The notes: generated from the letters alone by a model not told the origin. A stretch of 64,000 nucleotides of DNA from Anaerolineae bacterium (GCA_022843745.1 JALHNB010000008.1:107468-171467); one strand, 5' to 3'; shown: positions 1 to 8,052, counted from the first letter of the stretch. Made by a program: numbers and translations.

Positions 1-778
1 CTGCCAACGCGGGAAATGAAGGACAGTGAGAAAAGTAATTGTAATGCGCCATAGTCAAGCCAGCGCATAAATTCGGGCCGAGTTTCCAGCCACCGGGTTG
101 CGCCACCGTGCGCAGCATCTGCAACTTGCAGCGCGTAATGCCCGTTTCGGCATATTCCTGTGGATACAGGGTTTCAAAATCCGCGCCGCTGCACACAAAT
201 ACCTGATCGGCCTGCCATACTCCAGCCGTCGTTTCAATATTGGGCATGGAAATGTCTGTCACCAGAGTGCCAAAATGAAGTTCGACTCCATATTCCTGAT
301 GCAGCCATTTCGGGATCACACCGATCGCCTGACGCGGATCGAGATTCAATTCGGTGGTACTCCAAAGTGACCCTTTTAGGCCCTCTGCTTTTACAGCGTG
401 ACTCTTTTCAAGTGTCTGTTCGGACGTGAGAATCTGACAATATTCCTGCGCTTCAGGAATTGATCGGAAAAATTCTTCCAGCACTATCATTTCGTCATCG
501 TGGTATGCCAGATGCAGCGAACCATTTTCCAGGCAGTAAAAATCGGCGCGACGGCTGAGATCGAGCCAAATTTCGCGACTTTTCATCGCTAGTTGAAAAG
601 CGCTTCCTGTTTTGCCGACGGGCCACACCTGCCCAAAATTGCGAATCGATGCACCTACCGCCGGATTGGTGCGCTCAAACAGCGCAACTTTGAATCCGCG
701 CCGAGCAGCCGACAGCGCACAAGCCAGCCCGACAATCCCCGCGCCAACAACAGCGACATCTACTTTTGGCGGCGTCAT
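1..778 (-). CDS. FAD-dependent oxidoreductase of phosphonate catabolism (partial, runs off left edge)
   Basis: Partial gene: the ATG is visible and 259 codons run to the window edge without a stop. The N-terminus carries a dinucleotide-binding GxGxxG motif (VVGAGIVGLACA, about residues 10-21), followed by FERTNPAVGAS and a SIRNFGQVWP segment. This pattern resembles the FAD oxidoreductases repeatedly found in phosphonate gene clusters (TIGR03364 / Pbf-type). Members of this group are known to oxidise 2-aminoethylphosphonate or its N-methyl form to phosphonoacetaldehyde. It is the last visible gene of the phn operon, 18 bp after phnX, whose product consumes phosphonoacetaldehyde, so an oxidase-hydrolase pair is inferred. 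Substrate is not decided by sequence; other DAO-fold amine oxidases are possible. Confidence 0.8.
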   Translation of the reverse strand, partial: MTPPKVDVAVVGAGIVGLACALSAARRGFKVALFERTNPAVGASIRNFGQVWPVGKTGSAFQLAMKSREIWLDLSRRADFYCLENGSLHLAYHDDEMIVLEEFFRSIPEAQEYCQILTSEQTLEKSHAVKAEGLKGSLWSTTELNLDPRQAIGVIPKWLHQEYGVELHFGTLVTDISMPNIETTAGVWQADQVFVCSGADFETLYPQEYAETGITRCKLQMLRTVAQPGGWKLGPNLCAGLTMAHYNYFSHCPSFPALA

Positions 779-796
779 AACATGCTCCTGAAGTCA

Positions 797-1621
797 TTAG
801 GGCTGTTCGCCCATTTGAAGGCGAGTTTCAATATCAGCCAGAATCGCAGGCACATCGGCAATGCTGCGAACAATGTAATGCGCGCCTGCTTCGCGCATCC
901 GTCCCTCTATTGGGACGAGACGTGCGGCGAGTTCCGTGAGGGGCAGCGTGTATATTTCGGATTGGCTCAGACCGAGTTCGTTGCCCGTTTGCGTCACGCC
1001 AATCGTCCAGGTGCCCGAGTTCAGCCCTTCCTCGATATCTGGCAGCGTGTCGCCCACCTTGACCATCGCGACCATTGGATAAACGCCTAATTGCATCGCA
1101 TTCTGGTAAATCATCCAGGGAGCAGGTCGTCCGGCTGGCACATCACCAGGTGTAATTGCGGCATCCGGGACATAGCCACGGCTGGCTGCCAATGACAGAA
1201 CTCTATTCATGATTGTTCGACTGTAACCCGTGGACGTGCCAATTTTCAGCCGGTGTTCACGGCAGTATTGAATCGTTTCCAGAGTACCGGGTATAAGCTC
1301 AGTGTAATTCAAGACAGATGCCAATTGAGCTTCCAACGAGTCGAGATACATGGCTTCAATATCTGCTTCATTCCAGGCGCGGCCTTTTACCAAGCGCCAG
1401 CGTTCGGCGATCTCAGGTTGTTGAGCAATCGCGCGGATATGATCTTTTTTCTCCAAACCCATTGAGGCGCGGGCATGTCGAATACCGATTTTTACCCCTT
1501 GCTGCTTAAAAACCTTGATAAAAACCGCGACGGGCGCGAAACAACCATAATCAATCGTGGTCCCCGCCCAATCAAAAATAACAGCCTTCAGAGGCCCGGT
1601 ATATGGTTTGTGTTGAGTCAT
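797..1621 (-). CDS. phnX: Phosphonoacetaldehyde hydrolase PhnX
   Basis: HAD-superfamily phosphonatase that cleaves phosphonoacetaldehyde to acetaldehyde and phosphate. Family signatures are all present: nucleophile loop FDWAGTTIDYGCFAP with Asp17, and Ala at Asp+2 as is typical of phosphonatases; the cap Schiff-base lysine Lys58 in MGLEKKDHI; STGYSR around 129-134; DVPAGRPAPWM; and KVGDTLPDIEEG with the metal-binding acidic residues. The length of 274 aa matches the usual 265-275. Its ATG shares one base with the stop of the acyltransferase gene upstream (TGATG), which implies coupled translation. Presence beside a C-P lyase operon gives the cell a second, hydrolytic route for aminoethylphosphonate. 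Confidence 0.96.
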   Translation of the reverse strand: MTQHKPYTGPLKAVIFDWAGTTIDYGCFAPVAVFIKVFKQQGVKIGIRHARASMGLEKKDHIRAIAQQPEIAERWRLVKGRAWNEADIEAMYLDSLEAQLASVLNYTELIPGTLETIQYCREHRLKIGTSTGYSRTIMNRVLSLAASRGYVPDAAITPGDVPAGRPAPWMIYQNAMQLGVYPMVAMVKVGDTLPDIEEGLNSGTWTIGVTQTGNELGLSQSEIYTLPLTELAARLVPIEGRMREAGAHYIVRSIADVPAILADIETRLQMGEQP

Positions 1622-2280
1622 CAGCTATATTTTTCTATAAATTGTTCGATATTATATAAATCATCAAAACGTGCTTCGAGCGTGACGCGATCCCAATCCC
1701 ACCATGCGATTTCAAGCAGTTTTTCAATAATAGAGTCTGAAAATCGTTTGCGAATCGGCTTCGCAGGAACGCCGACAGCCAGGGTGTAAGGGTCAACATC
1801 CTTGGTCACGACTGCGCCGGAGCCAACCACCGCGCCCGTACCCACTTTGACACCCGGCATAACAATGACGTTATGGCCCAGCCAGGTGTCATGACCGATC
1901 TCGCATTGATGCGAACGACGCCACTCGAAGAAATCAGGATCATCTTCGCCGAGGCCGTACATTTTGCGGCGGTAGGTTATGTGATGCATCGTGACACGCT
2001 CCATTGGGTGATTACCCGGATTGATGCGCACATGAGAGGCGATATTGCTGAATTTGCCGATTTTGGTGTAGATGATCTGGTTATCGCCTGCTGTATAGCT
2101 GTAATCGTCCATCGTGGTTTCGATCAGCCAGCTATTTGCGCCAACCTCTGTCCATTCGCCGATATAGCAATCTCGGATGAAAACACCATCATGAAAAACA
2201 GGCTTTTCCCCCAATTTCTTCGTCGTGAGTGTTGCCCGATGGTGTTCTGTGAGATATTGGTCGATGTAGTGCAGAGTCAT
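1621..2280 (-). CDS. Phosphonate-cluster hexapeptide-repeat acyltransferase
   Basis: Left-handed beta-helix acyltransferase of the phosphonate-associated hexapeptide family (TIGR03308-like). Repeated hexapeptide turns are visible in two blocks (VFIRDCYIGEWTEVG near the N-terminus and CEIGHDTWLGHNVIVMPGVKVGTGAVVGSGAVV after the middle). A GNHPMERVTMHHITYR insertion carries the His expected for the active site. The C-terminal YTLAVGVPAKPIRKRF is the usual XAT-family ending. The start is the ATG overlapping the phnM stop (ATGA, 4 bp); a 17-codon upstream extension exists but is inside phnM. The role is probably N-acylation of an aminophosphonate intermediate, as PhnO does elsewhere; that is inference. 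219 aa. Confidence 0.87.
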   Translation of the reverse strand: MTLHYIDQYLTEHHRATLTTKKLGEKPVFHDGVFIRDCYIGEWTEVGANSWLIETTMDDYSYTAGDNQIIYTKIGKFSNIASHVRINPGNHPMERVTMHHITYRRKMYGLGEDDPDFFEWRRSHQCEIGHDTWLGHNVIVMPGVKVGTGAVVGSGAVVTKDVDPYTLAVGVPAKPIRKRFSDSIIEKLLEIAWWDWDRVTLEARFDDLYNIEQFIEKYS

Positions 2281-3470
2281 GCTTGCACCTGCGTTGTCAG
2301 CTGTGACAACCGCGCCATATGAGCGTCCCAATAAACTGGATGTCCATTGCGCAGCACTGCGCGAATACGTGGATGGTCGGGCGCTTCTTCGACCAGCACC
2401 AGATCGGCGTTAAGACCTACCGCAATCCGCCCTCGATCATCCAGGCCAACCGCCGCTGCTGGATTTTCAGCAACCAGCTTCATGCTCTTGTAGAGCGGCA
2501 TGATGCCATCGCGTGCTAGTTTAAACGCGGTTTGCAACATGGACGCGGGATAATAATCCGTCGCCAGAATATCGACTACCCCGGCACGAATCGCCTCCAT
2601 CGCGCTCAGATTGCCCGTATTCGATTCGCCGCGATAGGCATTCGGCGCGCCCATGATAATGTGCATCCCCTGCTGACGGGCATAATTCGCGGCCTCCAGC
2701 GTCACCGGAAATTCGCTGATGGTCACGCCGAGGGAGTGCATTTGATCGACCTTACCCGGCTTATCATCGTCATGAGAGGCAAGCGGAATCTGATACTCCC
2801 GCGCGATCCGGCAGACTTCCGCAGCAATCTCCCAATTGCGCGGCGTTTCAGCGACTTCCTGCATCCGTTCGGCCATCTGCTCTTTCGCGTTGTTTTCGAG
2901 CAGATCACGTGGAATACCGAGCCACTTCACCATAAACTCAATATAGCGTTCGACATTCGAATACTGCCCCTGCCCCGGCGTATGATCCATGAGCGATACC
3001 AGATCAACCAGCTTTTCCACCAGCAAGCCTTCGAGAATCGAGGCTGTTTCGGGGTTCACAATTTCGAAACGGGCATGAACGCGAAAATCGACCATCAATT
3101 GGTCGCGTTTTTGGTTAATCACGCGGATAATTTCAGTCGCCTTTTTCTGGGTGCGCAGGTCTTTCTGATGCCACGCGAAAGCAACCGCCGCAAAAGCAGT
3201 GGTTATACCCGCACCTGCCAGCCGTTTATCCAATTCGTACAGCGACATATCGACTGGAAAAAGTGCATTCGGGCGCGGCTCGATGTCGCGTTCCAGCATA
3301 TCGCCGTGCAGGTCGATCACGCCGGGGACGAGTGTCAGGCCAATGGCACTCAGGCCGCGACCACGCATATCACCTTCGACGATCTCCGCAATCCGGCCAT
3401 CTTCAATATTCACAGCGCCGCGTTCCATCACGCGATCCGGCAGCACGATTTTCAGATCAGTCAACCACAT
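2277..3470 (-). CDS. phnM: RPnTP hydrolase PhnM (alpha-D-ribose 1-methylphosphonate 5-triphosphate diphosphatase)
   Basis: Amidohydrolase-superfamily enzyme that removes pyrophosphate from the ribosyl phosphonate triphosphate made by the PhnGHI(L) step. The metal motif is PGVIDLHGDMLERD, with HGD in place of the usual HxH as in PhnM proteins. DHTPGQGQY, SHDDD, MGAPNAYRGESNTGN and the strongly diagnostic DILATDYYPASML follow in order. About 397 aa, a normal length. ATG (MWLTDLK) is chosen; a TTG two codons earlier is also open. The start overlaps the phnL stop by 14 bp, and the end overlaps the acyltransferase start. Confidence 0.96.
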   Translation of the reverse strand: MWLTDLKIVLPDRVMERGAVNIEDGRIAEIVEGDMRGRGLSAIGLTLVPGVIDLHGDMLERDIEPRPNALFPVDMSLYELDKRLAGAGITTAFAAVAFAWHQKDLRTQKKATEIIRVINQKRDQLMVDFRVHARFEIVNPETASILEGLLVEKLVDLVSLMDHTPGQGQYSNVERYIEFMVKWLGIPRDLLENNAKEQMAERMQEVAETPRNWEIAAEVCRIAREYQIPLASHDDDKPGKVDQMHSLGVTISEFPVTLEAANYARQQGMHIIMGAPNAYRGESNTGNLSAMEAIRAGVVDILATDYYPASMLQTAFKLARDGIMPLYKSMKLVAENPAAAVGLDDRGRIAVGLNADLVLVEEAPDHPRIRAVLRNGHPVYWDAHMARLSQLTTQVQA

Positions 3471-4164
3471 GTTCAATTACCTCGGATGTTGTCGTCAGGC
3501 GGATTTCAGAGTCAACCAGATGCAGAATGTCTTCAGGATGATGGAAGACGCCAATCATCGCAACACCCTGGGCTTTCAATTCGGCCAGACGTGCTTGCAG
3601 CGATTGGCGTGTGGCGGAGTCGAGCGAAGCTGTCGGCTCATCGAGCAGCAGCAGACGGCGCGGAGCGATCAAGGCCCGTGCAAGATTCACTTTTTGTTGT
3701 TCACCGCCGGAAAAGGTTGTGGGGTAAGCCGACCACAATGGCTGCTTGAGGCCAAATGAGTCTAATGTTTCTCTGGCTTGTTCGATGGCTTCTTCCCACG
3801 CCATACCGCCATCGACCAGCGGTTCGGCAACGAGTTCCAGCGCACTCACACGCGGGCGCGGGCGCAAAAATTGGGTAACAAAGCCCAATTCTTCACGGCG
3901 GAGCAGCGCAATATCCACATCAGCCGCATGAGCGAGGTCGATATTTCCCTGTCGAGCAGCGAATAACGCCGTGCCGGATGTGGGAATATAGGTGCGAAAA
4001 AGACAGCGCAGGAGCGACGATTTGCCGACACCATTCGCGCCGCCGATAAGCATGAATTGACCGGCTTCCAGCGTAAATGTGAGATCGGCAAAAACATCGA
4101 TCTCACGCTGGAGATGGTCGATATAAAAACGTTTGGTCAGAGATTCAACTTGCAATAGAGGCAT
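3457..4164 (-). CDS. phnL: C-P lyase ABC-type subunit PhnL
   Basis: ABC ATPase of the C-P lyase system, not a transporter component. Walker A GGANGVGKSS, the Q-loop QFLRPRPRVSALE typical of PhnL, signature FSGGEQQKVNLARA, Walker B LLLLDEPTASLD and switch His in FHHPED are all visible. In known systems PhnL joins PhnGHI and PhnK during ribosylation of phosphonate. The ATG giving MPLLQVESLTKRF is chosen because an upstream TTG lies inside phnK; a GAGA-containing ribosome site precedes the ATG. About 235 aa. Confidence 0.95.
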   Translation of the reverse strand: MPLLQVESLTKRFYIDHLQREIDVFADLTFTLEAGQFMLIGGANGVGKSSLLRCLFRTYIPTSGTALFAARQGNIDLAHAADVDIALLRREELGFVTQFLRPRPRVSALELVAEPLVDGGMAWEEAIEQARETLDSFGLKQPLWSAYPTTFSGGEQQKVNLARALIAPRRLLLLDEPTASLDSATRQSLQARLAELKAQGVAMIGVFHHPEDILHLVDSEIRLTTTSEVIEHVVD

Positions 4165-4177
4165 CAAATTTGCTTTC

Positions 4178-5002
4178 TCACAATTTCGCGTGAACAAGCT
4201 GCTGCGTATAAGCGTCCTGCGGGTCTTCTAAAATCTGGTCAGTCAAACCCTGCTCAACCACTCGACCATGCCGCATCACCATCACGCGGTCAGCCAACGT
4301 GCGGATCACACCGAGGTCGTGCGAGACCAGAATAATCGTCATACGGCGTTCGCGCTGCAAACGTTTGAGCGTATCCAGCACCAGCGCCTGCACCGACACG
4401 TCCAATCCTGTCGTTGGCTCGTCCAGAAGGAGCAGCGCTGGTTTCAACGCCAGCGCTTTCGCCAGTTGGACGCGCTGCTGCATCCCACCGGAAAGCACAC
4501 GCGGCGGGTCATCCATCCGATTGAGGGGAAACTCAGAAATAGCCAGCGAGTCACGCGCGGCCTGTCGCAGCGTCGCAAATGTGCGTTCCCCTGTAATCAA
4601 CAGCCTTTCGGCGACATTGCCGCTGCTGGTGAAGCGCATTCGCAGGCCGAGATGGGGATTCTGATAGACCACACCAATATTTAAAATCTGGACTTCGCGG
4701 CGGGCAAAGCGATCCAGTTGATATAAATCTTCCCCGAGCACGCTTGGAATATCGAGCGTATAAGTGCCGCTGTCAGGCATTTCTTCCAGATTCAATAGGC
4801 GCAGCACTGTCGATTTACCAGAGCCGGATTCGCCGACGATGCCCAAAACTTCGCCGGGATAGGCTTCCACATTCACGCCAGTAACTGCTTCAATTGCGCC
4901 ATAGCGCTTGCTCAGGCCAACGGCCTGCACCAATGGCGACGCGTTGACCAGGCGTGGCGCATCAAAGCGATGGTTGGACTGGTGGTTTGAGATAGCCATC
5001 AT
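4178..5002 (-). CDS. phnK: C-P lyase ABC-type subunit PhnK
   Basis: ABC ATPase that docks on the PhnGHIJ core through PhnJ. It shows Walker A GESGSGKST, Q-loop VYQNPHLGLRMRFTSSGNVAERL, signature LSGGMQQRVQLAKAL, Walker B LLLLDEPTTGLDVSVQ and SHDLGV. The 274 aa include an N-terminal extension of about 20 residues with His and Asn runs compared with typical PhnK. Two tandem ATGs begin the frame. The first 41 bp overlap the 3' end of phnJ, so the long phnJ tail and the PhnK N-terminus share DNA. PhnK is intact even though its partner PhnJ is atypical. Confidence 0.95.
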   Translation of the reverse strand: MMAISNHQSNHRFDAPRLVNASPLVQAVGLSKRYGAIEAVTGVNVEAYPGEVLGIVGESGSGKSTVLRLLNLEEMPDSGTYTLDIPSVLGEDLYQLDRFARREVQILNIGVVYQNPHLGLRMRFTSSGNVAERLLITGERTFATLRQAARDSLAISEFPLNRMDDPPRVLSGGMQQRVQLAKALALKPALLLLDEPTTGLDVSVQALVLDTLKRLQRERRMTIILVSHDLGVIRTLADRVMVMRHGRVVEQGLTDQILEDPQDAYTQQLVHAKL

Positions 5003-5903
5003 AGTAGAAATCCCCTTGATCGTCGTAATAAGTCGCGCCCACCGCTTCGTTCTTCACCAGTTTTTCGGCATAGCCGCTGTCGGATAGCTCGTACTGCGAT
5101 GTGCCATCTTCCTGCGGCAGTTCGTTCATAAATTTGTTTTGCACGCCCGTCGTTTTGCACACCCATCCCTGCTGATCCTCGACCTGGAATGGCACATCAC
5201 TAAATTCCAGCGGATAGACATCGGTGTATGGCGGCACCGCATAGAGTCGTTTTTCGCGTCCAGCGGAAAGCAGAGTCAAATGCGCCGCCTGATGCAATTT
5301 CGGCGTATCCCAACGAGGAATTGGGCTTGGGCTGATGATGTAAAGCCCATTGACCAGCGACGGGTAACTCGCGCCCTGGATATATTGGCGATAGCGCACA
5401 AGTTGCTCGTACAGCAGCAGCCACATTTGCCCATAATCGGAATCGGCGTGTAACTGGTGAGCTTTTGACATATCCGCCGTGACACCGCGCAGGGGTTCGG
5501 GGTCAGGCACTTGCAGCACAAGCGCCTGCCCTTCCTGCATCACTTCTTCGGGGATACGGTGACGGCTTTGCAGAATCGTCGCCTTCAGTGTGTCGGTTGT
5601 CGTCTCCGCGCCACTCATGCGCGTGATAAATCGCCGCAGATTCGCCGCATTCACCGAGTCATCTGCGCCCTGGTCGATGACCTTGACAACACTTTCCGGC
5701 CCGACCAGACTGAGTGTGACCTGCAAGCCACCCGTTCCCCAACCACGCGCAATCGGCAGTTCGCGGCTGGCATAAGGCACCTGATAGCCAGGGATAGCGA
5801 TGGCCTTCAAAATACGGCGACGCAGTTCGCGTTTGGCATAGGCATCCATAAACCCGTAGCTATAATCCTGTCGCGGCTGTGCGAGATCGCTGAGTGTCGT
5901 CAT
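4962..5903 (-). CDS. phnJ: C-P lyase catalytic subunit PhnJ, variant lacking most Fe-S cysteines
   Basis: Homologue of alpha-D-ribose 1-methylphosphonate 5-phosphate C-P lyase, the radical-SAM step that releases methane or another hydrocarbon. Strong family match along the core: ILKAIAIPGYQVP (glycyl-radical Gly39, Gly32 in E. coli), GWGTGG, KVIDQGADD, RHRIPEE, QVPDPEPLR, PSPIPRWD, GAGREKR-like AGREKRLYAVPP. The known CX2CX21CX5C iron-sulfur motif is degenerate: only Cys249 remains. The other positions read Thr252, Leu273 and Ala279; the last aligns with the catalytic thiyl cysteine (Cys272 in E. coli). Cys249 is the only cysteine in the protein. A C-terminal tail of about 30 residues, rich in Tyr and Asp, is also unusual (313 aa against about 281). 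Frame is continuous through the region, so a frameshift does not explain it. The ATG overlaps the phnI stop (ATGA). Confidence 0.93.
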   Translation of the reverse strand: MTTLSDLAQPRQDYSYGFMDAYAKRELRRRILKAIAIPGYQVPYASRELPIARGWGTGGLQVTLSLVGPESVVKVIDQGADDSVNAANLRRFITRMSGAETTTDTLKATILQSRHRIPEEVMQEGQALVLQVPDPEPLRGVTADMSKAHQLHADSDYGQMWLLLYEQLVRYRQYIQGASYPSLVNGLYIISPSPIPRWDTPKLHQAAHLTLLSAGREKRLYAVPPYTDVYPLEFSDVPFQVEDQQGWVCKTTGVQNKFMNELPQEDGTSQYELSDSGYAEKLVKNEAVGATYYDDQGDFYYDGYLKPPVQPSL

Positions 5904-7003
5904 GGCTGCACCTCTGTGGCGGTTTCTGGCTGCTGGTTTGGCTTTTCGTCTTTGCTGTAGAAAGTAGCGATCACTTTGCGCACGGAGTCCATACTGCTGG
6001 CGAATGTGACATAGTGCGGCAGCTTGAAGTGAATACAAAAGCCGGACGCTTCGACGGGTTCGGTGTGGTACATCACGAATTCTTCGCTGTGAGCTGGATG
6101 CGGTTCCTGGCTGTTCATCTCCATATCGAGTGTCGAGGCGGCGATCAGCTTCACCTCGTTCCAACCCATCGTGGCTGCGAAGCCGAGTTGGTAGCCCGCT
6201 TTCCCATTCTCGCCACCGCTGGTGATGACCTCAGCCTGGCTAACCCGCACCCGTCCGGCGCTGAATGCTGCGCCTGTCACTGGATGTTTGAGTTCAACTT
6301 CGGCATAACCCAAGCGCAGTTCGTTCACTGTCGGGTGAATCAGACCATAGCCGCGCATACTGGCGTAACCGAGCGCCAGCACACCACCCGTATCTGCCCG
6401 TGCCAACGCCTGCAAACGATGTGCGCGTGGCGCGGGAAACAGCACCGCATCTGTCGTCACGTCAGGAATTGACACAGGCTCAATTGGGTCTGGCTCAATC
6501 GTTGGCAACAATCCCTGCGAACGCTGCCAATCGGCAACAGCGGGATAAGTTGGCGGCGCAGGGTTTTCCGCTTCCGGTGCGACAGGTACTTCATCTTCGG
6601 CAATGCCATCCAAAATATCCAGGCGCAGCAGTCGATGACTGTAATCGAGCGTCGGGCCAAGCACCTGACCACCCGGAATATCCTTAAAAGCCGCAGAAAT
6701 GCGCCGCACCGTCAACACTTCGTTAGCAGAAACAGGTTCGGCGTAGGCTATACGCGGCTGTGTCGAGCGATAAGCCCGAAGCAGCAAAACAGCCTCGTAT
6801 AAATCACCGCCGGTTTGCGCCAGCGCCAGTGCCGCCAGGTCCGGCGCGTAGAGTGAGCCTTCGCCCATCACTTTGTCCAGCAAAAACGGCAACTGCTGCT
6901 GGATGAGTTTGACGGCTTCTGGTGTCAGTTTCCCAAGCATGGCCTGATAAAAAAGTTCGGCGTGCTGGATCGCGTCTTCGCCACCACGTGCTGCTACATA
7001 CAT
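5900..7003 (-). CDS. phnI: C-P lyase core subunit PhnI
   Basis: PhnI subunit, the nucleosidase-like component that attaches phosphonate to ribose triphosphate derived from ATP, working with PhnG, PhnH and PhnL. Characteristic segments: MYVAARGGEDAI at the N-terminus, LALAQTGGD, LLLRAYRST, RRISAAFKDIPGGQVLGPTLDYSHRLL, ALGYASMRGYG.IHP, EEFVMYHTEPVEASGF and HFKLPHYVTF. 367 aa is normal. It starts 13 bp after phnH and its stop overlaps the phnJ start by 4 bp. Confidence 0.96.
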   Translation of the reverse strand: MYVAARGGEDAIQHAELFYQAMLGKLTPEAVKLIQQQLPFLLDKVMGEGSLYAPDLAALALAQTGGDLYEAVLLLRAYRSTQPRIAYAEPVSANEVLTVRRISAAFKDIPGGQVLGPTLDYSHRLLRLDILDGIAEDEVPVAPEAENPAPPTYPAVADWQRSQGLLPTIEPDPIEPVSIPDVTTDAVLFPAPRAHRLQALARADTGGVLALGYASMRGYGLIHPTVNELRLGYAEVELKHPVTGAAFSAGRVRVSQAEVITSGGENGKAGYQLGFAATMGWNEVKLIAASTLDMEMNSQEPHPAHSEEFVMYHTEPVEASGFCIHFKLPHYVTFASSMDSVRKVIATFYSKDEKPNQQPETATEVQP

Positions 7004-7016
7004 CTCTGTTTATCCT

Positions 7017-7562
7017 TTAGCGCCGTTCGACCCGCACGCCGCGCGGTAATCCGACGACGTTTTCACCATCCACGAAATAGACATCCCAGCCTAGCGGAAA
7101 ACGACAGACCGTTTCGCGAATCTCCCAGAAAATTTCGGGAATATTGTCGATTTGCAACGCTTGCTGACCATTGATGCCTGGGCCTAGTAAAGCCATCTGC
7201 ATTCCACTACCCAACTTGCAGCCGATAAGGAGTGTTGCACCATCGTCCGGGTAGAGCATCGTGCCAATACTGGCTTCGCGAATATCACCTAATTCCGACT
7301 CGCCCAGTGACGTATAAAAATGATAAGCCGCACGCCCAGTCGACAAGGCTTTCGCGCCAGTCTGCGCAAGAGCAGACTCCAAGTGAGAATCTGGCGTGTA
7401 ATAGCTGGTTTCCAGATCAAGCAGCGTTTCGGCGATCAACGCGAAATTCGTTTCGGCATCGGGCAGTTGATAAATACGTCCCGGATAACTGAGCGCCCAC
7501 ATGAGCGCCAAAAATGTGTCACGGGTGCGGGATTCTGCGGGTGTATAAGGCGGCACAGTCAT
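7017..7562 (-). CDS. phnH: C-P lyase core subunit PhnH
   Basis: PhnH of the C-P lyase core complex, 181 aa. Features seen: RDTFLALMWALSYPGRIYQLP near the start (family pattern FRxLLxAMSxPG), a middle LLDLETSYYTPD, PDDGATLLIGC, a GPGINGQQALQIDNIPEIFWEIRE segment and C-terminal FPLGWDVYFVDGENVVGLPRGVRVE, matching the family ending FPLGID.......GLPRTT. The start codon shares one base with the phnG stop (TGATG). PhnH is PLP-transferase-like in fold but lacks cofactor binding in known members. Confidence 0.95.
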   Translation of the reverse strand: MTVPPYTPAESRTRDTFLALMWALSYPGRIYQLPDAETNFALIAETLLDLETSYYTPDSHLESALAQTGAKALSTGRAAYHFYTSLGESELGDIREASIGTMLYPDDGATLLIGCKLGSGMQMALLGPGINGQQALQIDNIPEIFWEIRETVCRFPLGWDVYFVDGENVVGLPRGVRVERR

Positions 7563-7990
7563 CAGAATGTCTCCATTTCAATGCGAGTAGCCTCAACCTG
7601 CCGCAGCAGTTCGTCATCAGCTTGCAGTTGAGCCATTTGCTGTGCGTCGATAAAAGCATTGATGCTGTCTCGTTGAATGTCGGCCTGAATCGCGGCATCC
7701 AGCAAAGCGACAGCCAGCGCTTGCAATAAATCGCGCCCGACACAAACAGCATAGCCTTCGACACCGTTTTCAAGACGGACATGCGCTTCTGCTACCAGCA
7801 CTTCGCCCAGATGAAAGCGTGTCCCCTTTGCGGTGTCTGTATAGGGCAGCATGACCAGCCCGGTACGATTCTGTAAAACCATAACTGTGCCGAGGTGGGC
7901 GATAATCTCATCGGCAAATAGCTTAACCGCCTCAGCAGGCGCATGGGTCAAAATCGTTAGATATTGGGTTTGAGTGAAAGCAGATTGCAC
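7562..7990 (-). CDS. phnG: C-P lyase core subunit PhnG
   Basis: Small subunit of the C-P lyase core, 142 aa. It has the PhnG features of a mid-protein GLVMLPYTDTAKGTRFHLGEVLVAEAHVRLE block and a GYAVCVGRDLLQALAVALLDAA segment, followed by a helical C-terminus. The start is GTG with an AAGGAA ribosome site about nine bases upstream. It is the first gene after the transporter genes; a strong hairpin lies between it and phnD. Confidence 0.93.
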   Translation of the reverse strand: MQSAFTQTQYLTILTHAPAEAVKLFADEIIAHLGTVMVLQNRTGLVMLPYTDTAKGTRFHLGEVLVAEAHVRLENGVEGYAVCVGRDLLQALAVALLDAAIQADIQRDSINAFIDAQQMAQLQADDELLRQVEATRIEMETF

Positions 7991-8019
7991 GTAACCATTT
8001 CCTTAAAGACACTGTGAAA

Positions 8020-8052
8020 ATACAGGGACACGCAATAACTGTGTCCCTGTAT
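8020..8052 (-). terminator. Strong intercistronic hairpin between phnD and phnG
   Basis: A perfect 12-bp inverted repeat (ATACAGGGACAC, positions 8020-8031, against 8041-8052) with a 9-base loop, followed in the direction of phn transcription by TTTTC. It could partially terminate transcription, leaving more transporter mRNA than lyase mRNA, or protect the upstream transcript end. The stem is seen; the role is inferred. Confidence 0.6.

Noticed and set aside
2532..3749. Long plus-strand open frame (405 codons) opposite phnM/phnL
   Set aside because: Lies wholly antisense to well-supported genes, is rich in Arg, His and Gln in the way reverse-strand shadows are, and shows no family motif.
4962..5903. 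Sequencing frameshift as the cause of the missing PhnJ cysteines
   Set aside because: Residues flanking each lost cysteine still align in the same frame (for example SDSGYAE against SDTDYCR), so no shift occurs within the motif.
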